A stretch of 64,000 bases of DNA from Maricaulis virginensis. GTDB lineage: Bacteria; Pseudomonadota; Alphaproteobacteria; Caulobacterales; Maricaulaceae. The notes beneath the pieces were generated by a model. It ran no database searches and was not told the DNA's origin. It saw nothing but the letters and a program-made list of their open reading frames with translations. This document shows, in pieces, positions 6,778 to 14,897 of this stretch. The stretch is taken from the NCBI RefSeq assembly GCF_027922185.1, contig NZ_BSFE01000002.1:434001-498000 (forward strand), written 5' to 3'. The number at the start of each line of letters is the position of its first letter. Position 1 is the first letter of the stretch. A program made the position numbers and the translations under genes.

Positions 6778-9700
6778 TCAGGGCGTGCAGTCCATCTCGG
6801 GATTTGAAAGGCTCCCGCCGATGCGTGCGCGCAGAATGCTGCCATCTTGTACCGCCCCGATCAGGCGCCGGTCGTGAACCGGTGACGCATAATAGCGGCG
6901 GCCGCAGAGGGTAATGGGGATCTCATAGCGTAGCTCGTGGGGGCCGGGATTGTAGACACACATGGACAGGGCAAGGATTTCGCGGCTGGCGCGCCCGTCA
7001 GCGAAGTCCATGAACATTTCCTGCCGGCCGGCCAGGCCGCCGCCGCAATCCGGCAGGTCCCGTCCTTGGTGTCCGGGCGTGTTGCTGGCCTCGATGCCGT
7101 CGAACGACGGGACGTTTGGATCGCGCGAGGATTGCTGCGCGGCATAGGGCGAAGGCAGGCCGGCATCTGATGGCGTGGCATAGGGCGGCGGATTGCCGAT
7201 GGCGTTCAGGGGCCGCCCCAGCCGTTCGGCATCCCGGAAGGCCTGGGCCATCGTCTGGTCGTAATTGCTGTTGGCGGCGGCAACACCCGCATTGTACTGG
7301 CTCTGTGCGGTCTGGATCTCGCCCATCGTCTGTTCCAGGGCCGGCTGCATGCGGCGGGCGAATTCGGCCCAGTCGAAACCGGGCTCGTTGCGACGCCGCT
7401 CGCGCTCGGCATAGCCGCGCGCATCGCCATAGCCCAGCCGCACGGCCAGATTCTCGTCCTGGTGAAGCCAGAAGGCGTAGTAGCCCGGCGCATAACCGGA
7501 CCCGTCCGGTCCCGGCCGGGCCCCGGCATTCAGCAGGGCATCGACCATGGCGCGGTTATTGTGGATGGCGGCGTAGTGTAGCGCACTCGTGCGACCCTGC
7601 AATGTACCGCGATTCGGATTGGCTCCCGCAGCGAGGAGGCGCCTAACCACGTCCAGATTGTTGCGGGCCGCGGCAAAGACGATGGCGGAGTTTCCGCCGG
7701 GCGTCAGGGCGTCGGGATCCGCACCGGCGTTCAGGAGCCAGTCGACAGACCCGGCATGACCGCCAAACACGGCCGCATGCAGCGGGGAATAGCCATCTTC
7801 CCGTGAGACATAGTCCAGCCTGGCCCCGGAATCGCGCAAGATCTGCAGCACACCGGCATCGCCTGAAAAGGCCATGTGGTAGATGGCGAAGCCGCCGGTC
7901 GTCGTGTCCGGGCAACTGTCGCCCGAGCCAAATCCGCTGGCGCACACCGCGAGCAGTCTTGAATGCCAGGCGCGTGGCGCGCCCGCCAGACTCCGCCGGA
8001 TCCCTTCACCGTCAAACTCGCGCGCTGATTGTGCAATGTCCTCCGCAATGCTGTCCAGCTTCCGGCCGGCACCGACGCGCCGCTGGGCACTGATCGTGTT
8101 GCCATCGCGATCAGTGACGGACACGGTGAGCGTGACCTCTCCGACGCCGCGCGCGACAGCTCTGAAATCGATCAATGCGGATCGGGGCGGGGCCTCCCGG
8201 CTCATCCACTCGATCAGAGGCAGATCGGGTTGCTCGATCACTTCCAGAATGCGCGGATCGCTGCTGGTGACCGAGGCCGTGGCAACTCTCTCGAAGCCGT
8301 GGGAAACCACCGCCGAAGCGGTAATGAGATCCTCCACATCGTCGAAATAATCGTCAATCCGGCTGACATCGAGCACGAGGGGCTGTTCGGGCACCAGCCC
8401 GTCCAGATAGTCGGCAATCTCCACATGTCCGTTGGCGCGGGCATAGTCGGCGGCCGTGCCGCGACTGGCGCGGATGGCCGGATCGGCGCCGGCGTCAACA
8501 AGGGCGCGGACGGCATCGAAGCGGCCCTGCATGGCGGCGACCATCAGGGGCGAATAGGGCCGCGTGCCCGGCGTCATGATCTCGTCGACCCGGGCTCCGG
8601 CGGCGACCAGCAGCGGGACGAGATCGGCAGAGCCGCGAAGGGCCGCTAGGTGTAGCGGCGCGCCCTCGGCCGTTCCGCGCGCATTCGGATCGGCGCCGGC
8701 ATCGAGCAGGACGCTCACGATATCGGCTCTGCCGCCGTTTACCGCCGAGATGAGAAGCGGATAGCCGTCGGGTCCCGTCACGTTGACCGCATGCCCCTCT
8801 GCAATCAGGCGGCGGACCAGTCCCGGCATGCCGGACATCACGGCGCGGCGGATCATTGTGTCGCCCTCGGCCGAACTGAAATGCGAGCGGTAGCCTGCGT
8901 CCAGGACTGCGAAAGCTCCCGCTTCATTACCTTCCCCGACAGGGACAATGATCGGTTCCGGCGTGCCGGGCGGCACGTCCGGCCGGACATCGCCTCCGCC
9001 ATCGCGCAGGGCGGCAATGGCCGGGGCAAGCGACGGGTCCCGGCCGAGATAGAAGCCCGCCGCATACATGAACGGCATGGCGGGCGGCAGGTCCACCGTC
9101 TGATTGGGATCGAAGCCGGCGGCGAGCGCTTCGCGGATCGCGGCGACATCATTTTCGAAGACGGCATCGAGGACAGTATCGGCGTCGGGCGCTGCAGTGT
9201 CGGCGGCGGCGAGCAGGGCGAGGGCGGCATCAATCGCGCGGGCTTCTTCCAGCGCGTCCTCGCAGGCATCCTCGAATTGCGCCATGGCATCGTCGAGCAG
9301 GCGGTCGGCCTGCTGGGTGAAGCCCTGCATGATGCGCGGCTCGACGACCTCGATCATGTAGCGGGCGGCAAACACGCGTTGGTATTCCGCCTCCGCATAG
9401 GCCGAACGGGCGATGGTCAGGTGGTCGCCGGCATTGGGATTGTAGAGCACGCCCAGCGCGTCCACCGTGTCTTCCGGATCGTTCCAGAAGGCATTCAGCC
9501 GGGCTTCGATGCCGGCGCGGCCCTCGCGCTGGTAAAGCTCGGCCCATTCGATTGCCGACAGGGCGTGGCGTTCGCGCGCATAGCCGACATAGGCCTGCCA
9601 CCAGTAGTCCTCATAGCGCGACCAGGCATCCGTGGCGAAGGTGTTGATCGAATACTCCAGCAGGCCCGCCATCCCCATCATCGGACCCATATTGCCGCCC

Positions 9701-10266
9701 CAGTATCCGGACAGGCGCGAGCGGGCGAGCGACATGGCAGCCTGGATCGCCAGCACCTTGGACTGGCGGTCGCCGGTCCGCACGGCATTGGTCGAGTGGT
9801 AGAGGATATTCACCCCGTCGATCATCTGGCTGGCCGTGCCCAGGGCCGGTCCCAGCCGCGACATGACGCTGACCCCGTCTTCCAGCGAAGCGAGCACCCG
9901 GTTGAGACGGCCGACGGTGAAGCTGCGGCCGGCCAGGGCGGCGCTGCGCTCGGCAGCCGACATCGCCAGGGCCCGCTCGATCGCTGTGCGGGAGGTGGCA
10001 AGGCCGCCGGAAAAGTCGGTCGCGGCCTGGGCATTGGCGAGATTGGCGATAGTGGGCGTGACATTGCCCCAGAGCTGCACCAGGGCGTTCGTGCGGAAGC
10101 GATCACGCTCGGCCTCGGTGGCCAGACCCAGATACTGTTCGGCGGAATAGAAGAGTTCGCCCGACTGGCAGGTCAATTCCTGTGCCGCTGCTGGCGTGCT
10201 GGCCAGCAGGCTGAAGGCCGCAAGGCCTGCTGCCAGCCGCACTGGCCCGGATCCGAAAGCCGGCAT
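6778..10266 (-). CDS. Large exported ankyrin-repeat protein
   Basis: A 1162-aa protein with signal peptide (to about residue 28, ...STPAAAQE) and a good GGGGAG ribosome site. Regions in order: a helical domain without recognisable family (30-340); a first ankyrin block (about 350-625) with clear units such as GADPNARG...APLHLAALRGSADLVPLLVAAGA and SPLMVAAMQGRFDAVRALVDAGADP; a beta-rich, Ig-like middle with VTLTVSVTDRDGNTISAQ (about 640-770); a second ankyrin block (about 790-920) with DGYSPLHAAVFGGHAGSVDWLLNAGADP and similar; and a C-terminal domain with several Cys (CGGG, SMCVYN, LCGRRYY). The multidomain periplasmic architecture suggests a scaffold or binding protein. It pairs with the small ankyrin-like gene 28 nt downstream. 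Confidence 0.85.
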   Translation of the reverse strand: MPAFGSGPVRLAAGLAAFSLLASTPAAAQELTCQSGELFYSAEQYLGLATEAERDRFRTNALVQLWGNVTPTIANLANAQAATDFSGGLATSRTAIERALAMSAAERSAALAGRSFTVGRLNRVLASLEDGVSVMSRLGPALGTASQMIDGVNILYHSTNAVRTGDRQSKVLAIQAAMSLARSRLSGYWGGNMGPMMGMAGLLEYSINTFATDAWSRYEDYWWQAYVGYARERHALSAIEWAELYQREGRAGIEARLNAFWNDPEDTVDALGVLYNPNAGDHLTIARSAYAEAEYQRVFAARYMIEVVEPRIMQGFTQQADRLLDDAMAQFEDACEDALEEARAIDAALALLAAADTAAPDADTVLDAVFENDVAAIREALAAGFDPNQTVDLPPAMPFMYAAGFYLGRDPSLAPAIAALRDGGGDVRPDVPPGTPEPIIVPVGEGNEAGAFAVLDAGYRSHFSSAEGDTMIRRAVMSGMPGLVRRLIAEGHAVNVTGPDGYPLLISAVNGGRADIVSVLLDAGADPNARGTAEGAPLHLAALRGSADLVPLLVAAGARVDEIMTPGTRPYSPLMVAAMQGRFDAVRALVDAGADPAIRASRGTAADYARANGHVEIADYLDGLVPEQPLVLDVSRIDDYFDDVEDLITASAVVSHGFERVATASVTSSDPRILEVIEQPDLPLIEWMSREAPPRSALIDFRAVARGVGEVTLTVSVTDRDGNTISAQRRVGAGRKLDSIAEDIAQSAREFDGEGIRRSLAGAPRAWHSRLLAVCASGFGSGDSCPDTTTGGFAIYHMAFSGDAGVLQILRDSGARLDYVSREDGYSPLHAAVFGGHAGSVDWLLNAGADPDALTPGGNSAIVFAAARNNLDVVRRLLAAGANPNRGTLQGRTSALHYAAIHNNRAMVDALLNAGARPGPDGSGYAPGYYAFWLHQDENLAVRLGYGDARGYAERERRRNEPGFDWAEFARRMQPALEQTMGEIQTAQSQYNAGVAAANSNYDQTMAQAFRDAERLGRPLNAIGNPPPYATPSDAGLPSPYAAQQSSRDPNVPSFDGIEASNTPGHQGRDLPDCGGGLAGRQEMFMDFADGRASREILALSMCVYNPGPHELRYEIPITLCGRRYYASPVHDRRLIGAVQDGSILRARIGGSLSNPEMDCTP

Positions 10267-10396
10267 TGTATCTCCCCGTCAGCAGGGTCTCCCCCTCGCA
10301 GCGGCAGAATTCGACGCAACCGCCAATCCGTCAATTCGTACAATCGTACCAGCGCGACCGCTTGCCAGCCTGCGTGCGAGCGACTAATTCCGCGCC

Positions 10397-10858
10397 ATGA
10401 CCGATCAGCGCTACGACAATCTGGGTCAGCTGGGCGCAACGACGCCGCTGCCCGACAATCCGGACACGGCCGTTCTCGAACGCGTCGCCAATCCGTGCGA
10501 CGCGCCCTACATGACGCGTTTCGTGTGCCCGGAATTCACCTCGCTGTGCCCGGTGACCGGCGCGCCCGATTTTGCGCATCTGGTGATCGACTATGTGCCG
10601 CGCGACTGGATCGTCGAATCCAAGTCGCTGAAGCTCTATCTGGGCAGTTTCCGCAATCACGGCGCCTTCCACGAAGCCTGCACGACCGGCATCGGCCAGC
10701 GCCTGGTGAAGGAGCTGGAGCCGGTCTGGCTGCGCATCGGCGGCTACTGGTATCCGCGCGGCGGTATCCCGATCGACGTCTTCTTCGCCACGGGCGAGCC
10801 GCCCGAGGGCGTATGGATTCCCGATCAGGACGTGCCGGGCTATCGCGGCCGCGGCTAG
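10397..10858 (+). CDS. queF: NADPH-dependent 7-cyano-7-deazaguanine reductase
   Basis: A 153-aa short-form QueF that reduces preQ0 to preQ1 in queuosine tRNA-modification biosynthesis. The catalytic motif FTSLCPVTGAPDFA carries the thioimide-forming Cys51 and the general-acid Asp58. The QueF signature ESKSLKLYLGSFRNHG (residues 74-89) is complete. Length matches the unimodular Bacillus-type enzyme rather than the long E. coli form. Its neighbours (ankyrin operon divergent, porin convergent with a 6-nt gap) are unrelated, so it is probably monocistronic. No other queuosine genes are in view. Confidence 0.97.
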   Translation: MTDQRYDNLGQLGATTPLPDNPDTAVLERVANPCDAPYMTRFVCPEFTSLCPVTGAPDFAHLVIDYVPRDWIVESKSLKLYLGSFRNHGAFHEACTTGIGQRLVKELEPVWLRIGGYWYPRGGIPIDVFFATGEPPEGVWIPDQDVPGYRGRG

Positions 10859-10864
10859 CGCACG

Positions 10865-12031
10865 CTACCAGTCCAACTGCAGGCGCAGTTGCAGGGCATC
10901 GCTGGTTTCGGTGAAGGCCGGGGCGTCCAGCTCGGCGGCGACATAGTTCGCCGTGACGCGGACATGGTCCAGCGGATACCAGTTCATGCCCAGCGTCGTG
11001 GCGCGCATTTCGCCGAGACTGGCGTCGCCCATGTCCGTCACGTCATAGCGCGCCGCCACTTCGAACGCGCCATAGCCGCCCTCGTTGACATCGCGTGCCG
11101 GCGTGGTGCGACCGAACACGCCCTTTGCGGCCTTGTAGGCGCGGGTTTCGCCGGTGATGAACCAGCCGGCCTGGATATAGACACCGCCGAAGTCCGGATT
11201 GCCGGGCGGGCCGTCGAGCGACAGGCGGGCATATTCGGCCTGGACGTGGAAGGGGCCACGGACAAGGGCCGCCTCGATGCCGGTGAAATCCGAGGAGATC
11301 GCCCGGCCCGGTGCGGCGTCGCTGCGGTAGTCCGCAGCGGCGAAGCGGTTGGACAGGTGCGCCTGGGGATAGCTGCGGATGCGTGTGCCCTGGCGGGCAT
11401 AGTCGAGCTGACGCCAGGATGCCCCGACATGCACGCGCGTACCCGCGTGCTCACCGGACCAGGTCAGCCGGGCCGCCAGCGCGCTGGTGTCGTCGGCCTC
11501 GGCGAAGCGGAAATTATCGTCCATCCGCCCGCCGAAAATACCGGCCGATGCCACCACACCATGACCGTGCCACGTGTAGGACAGGCCGATGCGCCGATCG
11601 AGGTGGAAGAGATCGGTCGCCAGACCGCGCTCCATGAAAGTTGTGAAACGGCCGGACGTGAGCTCGTCCAGCGAGTTCATTGTCTTGAAATGCCCGGCGC
11701 GGAAGTCGCCGACTGGCGAGGCATAGGACAGGTAGACGTCGTTGGCTGCCGTATTGTCACTGGCGAAGTCGAACTCGGCGACAAGTTTGAAATCGCCATG
11801 CCGGGCCTCGATGCCCATGCGGGCGGTCCGGAACTCGCTTGTGTCCGACGGGGCGCCTGTGGTCGGGCTGGACCAGTCGACATCGGCGAAGTCGAGCATC
11901 ACCCGGCCGCGCAGCTTGATCGACGTTGCGCCATCCTCGCTCTGCCAGCGGGGAACCGGCATTTGGGCGTCCGCCGCCGATGCGAGCGCTGCAACGCTTG
12001 CGAAGAGGGCAATGTCGATGAGTAAACGCAT
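10865..12031 (-). CDS. Phosphate-selective-type porin (OprO/OprP family)
   Basis: A 388-aa outer-membrane beta barrel with signal peptide MRLLIDIALFASVAALASAADA. After a short PRWQSEDGATSIKLRGRVMLDFADVDW entry strand, the protein shows the alternating pattern of barrel strands, including RTARMGIEARHGDFKLVAEFDFA, DVYLSYASPVGDFRAGHFKTMNSLDELTSGRFTTFMERGL and the closing aromatic strand ALQLRLQLDW. The QxxxxLDExxSxxxxTFMERGL-like stretch is characteristic of OprO/P proteins. Phosphate or polyphosphate uptake is a family-level guess. A TATAAT -10 element and a hairpin lie in its leader. Confidence 0.88.
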   Translation of the reverse strand: MRLLIDIALFASVAALASAADAQMPVPRWQSEDGATSIKLRGRVMLDFADVDWSSPTTGAPSDTSEFRTARMGIEARHGDFKLVAEFDFASDNTAANDVYLSYASPVGDFRAGHFKTMNSLDELTSGRFTTFMERGLATDLFHLDRRIGLSYTWHGHGVVASAGIFGGRMDDNFRFAEADDTSALAARLTWSGEHAGTRVHVGASWRQLDYARQGTRIRSYPQAHLSNRFAAADYRSDAAPGRAISSDFTGIEAALVRGPFHVQAEYARLSLDGPPGNPDFGGVYIQAGWFITGETRAYKAAKGVFGRTTPARDVNEGGYGAFEVAARYDVTDMGDASLGEMRATTLGMNWYPLDHVRVTANYVAAELDAPAFTETSDALQLRLQLDW

Positions 12032-12059
12032 GTCCTTCGACGCTCCGGCCAGTTGGAGG

Positions 12060-12099
12060 ATTCGTTGAAGAACGAATATTCGGAAAAAAACGAATTATA
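12060..12099 (-). promoter_or_regulatory. Porin promoter -10 element and leader hairpin
   Basis: On the minus strand a perfect TATAAT lies at 12099-12094. About 20 nt further on, an ATTCGTT/AACGAAT inverted repeat (12060-12066 with 12071-12077, GAAG loop) sits in the predicted 5' leader, 29 nt before the porin ATG. An imperfect second copy of the half-site (ATTCG...CGAAT, 12078-12095) overlaps the -10 region. No convincing -35 hexamer is seen, so the promoter may need an activator; the repeats are candidate operator sites. Confidence 0.5.
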
Positions 12100-12268
12100 T
12101 AGCCCCGTTTATCACGAAGCCGCCGCTATTGATGCGGTAACTCACAAAAGCTTGGTGCTGAAGCTGGTCCCGATCCGCGCGCGACCACAGTCGTTACGCC
12201 GGCCACGAACGTTCCGAGTCACGAAAGGTCAAAGACTGTGTAGAGCGGAGAGTGGGCAGGTAGGACGA

Positions 12269-12895
12269 TCAGGCCTTCCAGCGCCCGGTCTGAGGCTTCG
12301 GGCGCACCCGCTCGACCGGTTCGTCCGGTGCGGAACCGACATAGACAAAGCCCGCAATGCGTTCCCCCGATCGCAGGCCCAGCGCGTCCTTCACGAACGG
12401 GTCGTAGGCATACCATTCGGTCAGCCACTGGGCGCCGAACCCCATCGCCGAGGCCGCGATCAGCATGTTCTGGCAGGCCGCGCCCGCCGACAGGATCTGC
12501 TCCCATTCGGGGATCTTGTGATTCTCCACGACGTGGGAGATCACCGCGATCACCAGCGGGGCACGGGTGAAGCGACTGGCCTCGGCATCGATCTGGTCGG
12601 GCGTGGCATTGGGATTGGCCGCGGCGAAGATTTTCGCCAGCACCTGGCCGAAATTGGCGCGTCCGTCGCCTTCGAACACGATGAATCGCCAGGGGGCCAG
12701 CTTTCCGTGATCCGGTACGCGCGCTGCAATACCGATCAACTGCTCGACCTGCTCCGGCGACGGGCCCGGCTCGGTGAGGGCTATGGCTGTCGTCGAGCGC
12801 CGGCGGGTCAGCAGGGTCAGCGTTTCGGCATTGGCGTGGCTGGAGGCAAGGCGCTCGCCGGGGGCGGGAAATTCGGGCAAAGCGGGCTTCGTCAT
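12269..12895 (-). CDS. Nitroreductase-family (YdjA-like) flavoprotein
   Basis: A 208-aa FMN-dependent oxidoreductase. The FMN-binding RRRSTTAIALTEPGPSPEQVEQLIGIAARVPDHGKLAPWRFIVFEGD (about residues 31-76), the central SAGAACQNMLIAASAMGFGAQWLTEWYAYDP and the C-terminal IAGFVYVGSAPDEPVERVRP match the short nitroreductase group typified by YdjA. The nitroaromatic or quinone substrate is unknown. The gene is monocistronic, with a 237-bp gap to the porin start. Confidence 0.92.
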   Translation of the reverse strand: MTKPALPEFPAPGERLASSHANAETLTLLTRRRSTTAIALTEPGPSPEQVEQLIGIAARVPDHGKLAPWRFIVFEGDGRANFGQVLAKIFAAANPNATPDQIDAEASRFTRAPLVIAVISHVVENHKIPEWEQILSAGAACQNMLIAASAMGFGAQWLTEWYAYDPFVKDALGLRSGERIAGFVYVGSAPDEPVERVRPKPQTGRWKA

Positions 12896-13009
12896 GACGG
12901 CATCCTCGCGGGTGGCGGTGTGTGCGTGTTTTGACCGGAACGGTCTGTCGTCGCTATACCTGTAGCGGGGACAGGGTTTTGTCTACAGGGACGGGGGAGT
13001 GGTAAAGGC

Positions 13010-13663
13010 ATGTCTGCAGATTTCGCCGAGAACGAGGATCACAGCGAGGATACGCCCGCCGACCGTCGGCGCCGCAAGGTGCGTGATGCCATTATCGATG
13101 CGGCCGAAGCGATCTTCACCTCGGAAGGCGAAGAGGGCATTTCCATGCGCCGCCTTGCCGAGGCGATCGATTACAGCCCGGCGGCGATCTACAAGTATTT
13201 CGCATCCAAGGACGAGCTGTTCGTCGCCATCCGCGAGATGTTCTTCCAGCGGCTCATGGACCGGATCAACGAAGCGATGGACGAGGGGGGGAAGGTTGCC
13301 CCGCTGTGCGCGCGCTGCATGCGGGCCTATATCGAGACCGGTATGGAAGAGCCCAATCACTACATGATGGCCTTCTCGCCCTCCACCAGCGCCAAACCCC
13401 ATATGCACGAGGAAAAAGAGGTCGGCTTCCAGGCCGAGTCGGCCCTCGTGAGCATGATCCAGCAGGGTCAGGACGAGGGGGTGTTTCGCAAGGTGGACCC
13501 GCGGGTTGCCTCAAAGAGCGTGTGGGCGAGCCTGCACGGTCTGACCATGCTGATAGTCTGTATCGAGGACTTTCCCAATGGCATGCCGGGCTCGGAACAT
13601 GTTTCACGTGATGACGTGATCGATCTGCATACCGACCTGATCATGCGCGGCCTCATGAATTGA
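13010..13663 (+). CDS. TetR-family regulator of the downstream efflux genes
   Basis: A 217-aa repressor. Residues about 18-65 form the TetR helix-turn-helix (RRKVRDAIIDAAEAIFTSEGEEGISMRRLAEAIDYSPAAIYKYFASKDELF). The C-terminal domain ends with SKSVWASLHGLTMLIVCIEDFPNGMPG, as in the WHG-type TetR_C group. It lies 100 nt upstream of, and in the same direction as, an RND efflux pair, with a candidate 27-bp operator in the gap. Local repressor of the pump is the obvious role; the inducer is unknown. Confidence 0.92.
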   Translation: MSADFAENEDHSEDTPADRRRRKVRDAIIDAAEAIFTSEGEEGISMRRLAEAIDYSPAAIYKYFASKDELFVAIREMFFQRLMDRINEAMDEGGKVAPLCARCMRAYIETGMEEPNHYMMAFSPSTSAKPHMHEEKEVGFQAESALVSMIQQGQDEGVFRKVDPRVASKSVWASLHGLTMLIVCIEDFPNGMPGSEHVSRDDVIDLHTDLIMRGLMN

Positions 13664-13691
13664 CGTATTCGCGCTATGCGTAAAAAAATTT

Positions 13692-13718
13692 AACGTCGTT
13701 CACTTTTCAAACGATGTT
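13692..13718. promoter_or_regulatory. Candidate TetR operator upstream of the RND efflux pair
   Basis: An inverted repeat with 9-nt arms, AACGTCGTT (13692-13700) and AACGATGTT (13710-13718), has one mismatch and a 9-nt spacer. A TTGACC -35-like hexamer starts at 13721, so bound repressor would block the promoter. Size and position are typical for TetR operators. Confidence 0.55.
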
Positions 13719-13763
13719 TTTTGACCTACATCTCGCTGCGACTTTGCCAGCGAGGGTAGTCCC

Positions 13764-14897
13764 GTGTCTCTTTACAAACGCCCCCTGAGTGCCGGAACGG
13801 CCGTGATCCTGTCCGCCGTCGCGATCGCGGTGCTTGTCTTTGGCGTGTCGACCCTGCGGGCCGATGCCAATGCCGTTGCGGCGCTGCCCGCCCCGCTGCC
13901 CGTGTCCGCGATCGAGGCGCGCTATGACGGCGAGGCGCGCATCGAGGAATTCTACCCCGGTCTGGTTTCGGCCCGCCGCCAAAGTGCACTTGGCTTTGAG
14001 CGCGGCGGCCGTATCGATGCGATCGGCGTGGATGTCGGCGACCGGGTAGCGGCCGGCCAGGTTCTGGCCCGCCTTGATGCGCGCGCGCTCGACGCCCAGA
14101 TCGCCGCTGCCGACGCGCAGACCGCCGAAACGGCGGCCCAGACCGCACTGGCCGTCGAGACCGAGGACCGCCAGGGCCAGTTGCTCGAGCGCGGCCACAT
14201 CTCGCAGCAGCGCTATGACGAGGTCCGCACCTCGACGCGGGCAGCGCTTGCCCGCCAGAATGCCGCCGCCGCCCAGGCCGATGCCCTGCGCGTGCAGCGC
14301 GACCTGTCGGTCGTCACGGCGCCCTTCGATGGCGTGGTGACGGCTCGTCATGCGGACGAGGGCGCCATCGCCCAGCCCGGCCAGCCCCTGCTGGAAATCG
14401 TCGAGGCCGATGCCCTGGAAATCCGGGTGGGCCTGCCGCAGCGCATTGCCGCCGGACTTCAGCCGGGTGCCTCGCATCGCTTCGTGATCGATGGAGCGCC
14501 CGTCGATGCCGTTTTCCGCTCGTCCACCGGCGTGGTCGACCGGCAGACCCGCACCGTGACGGCGTTGTTTGACTTGCCTGCTAACGCGTCTGCAGCCGCC
14601 GGCCAGGTCGTCCGCCTCGCGGTCGCAACACCGATCGGCACGGACGGATTCTGGGTGCCGACCTCCGCGCTTGCAGAAGGCCGCCGCGGTCTCTGGTCGG
14701 TCTACGTCCTGACCCCGGAGACCGGCGATGCCTACACGCTGCAGTCCCGGTCCGTGGAAACGGTCCGCGTCGAGGCGGGGCGTGTCTTCGTGCGCGGCGC
14801 CGTCGAGGACGGCGAACTCCTCCTCGCCGCCGGCATCCAGCGCATCACGCCCGGCCAGCGCGTCGCGCCGGCCCTTGTCGAGGCCCGCGCGCAATGA
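13764..14897 (+). CDS. RND efflux periplasmic adaptor (membrane fusion protein)
   Basis: A 377-aa HlyD/AcrA-family adaptor. The start is GTG at 13764 with GAGGG upstream. The N-terminus holds one uncleaved or signal-type hydrophobic segment (about 11-31). Then come the first half-lipoyl (ALGFERGGRIDAIGVDVGDRVAAGQVLARLD), an alanine/glutamine-rich alpha hairpin (about 105-180), the second half-lipoyl (VVTAPFDGVVTARHADEGAIAQPGQPLLEIVEAD) and the beta-barrel and membrane-proximal domains. The stop overlaps the permease start by 4 nt. Together they form two parts of a tripartite pump; no outer-membrane channel gene is nearby. Confidence 0.93.
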   Translation: MSLYKRPLSAGTAVILSAVAIAVLVFGVSTLRADANAVAALPAPLPVSAIEARYDGEARIEEFYPGLVSARRQSALGFERGGRIDAIGVDVGDRVAAGQVLARLDARALDAQIAAADAQTAETAAQTALAVETEDRQGQLLERGHISQQRYDEVRTSTRAALARQNAAAAQADALRVQRDLSVVTAPFDGVVTARHADEGAIAQPGQPLLEIVEADALEIRVGLPQRIAAGLQPGASHRFVIDGAPVDAVFRSSTGVVDRQTRTVTALFDLPANASAAAGQVVRLAVATPIGTDGFWVPTSALAEGRRGLWSVYVLTPETGDAYTLQSRSVETVRVEAGRVFVRGAVEDGELLLAAGIQRITPGQRVAPALVEARAQ

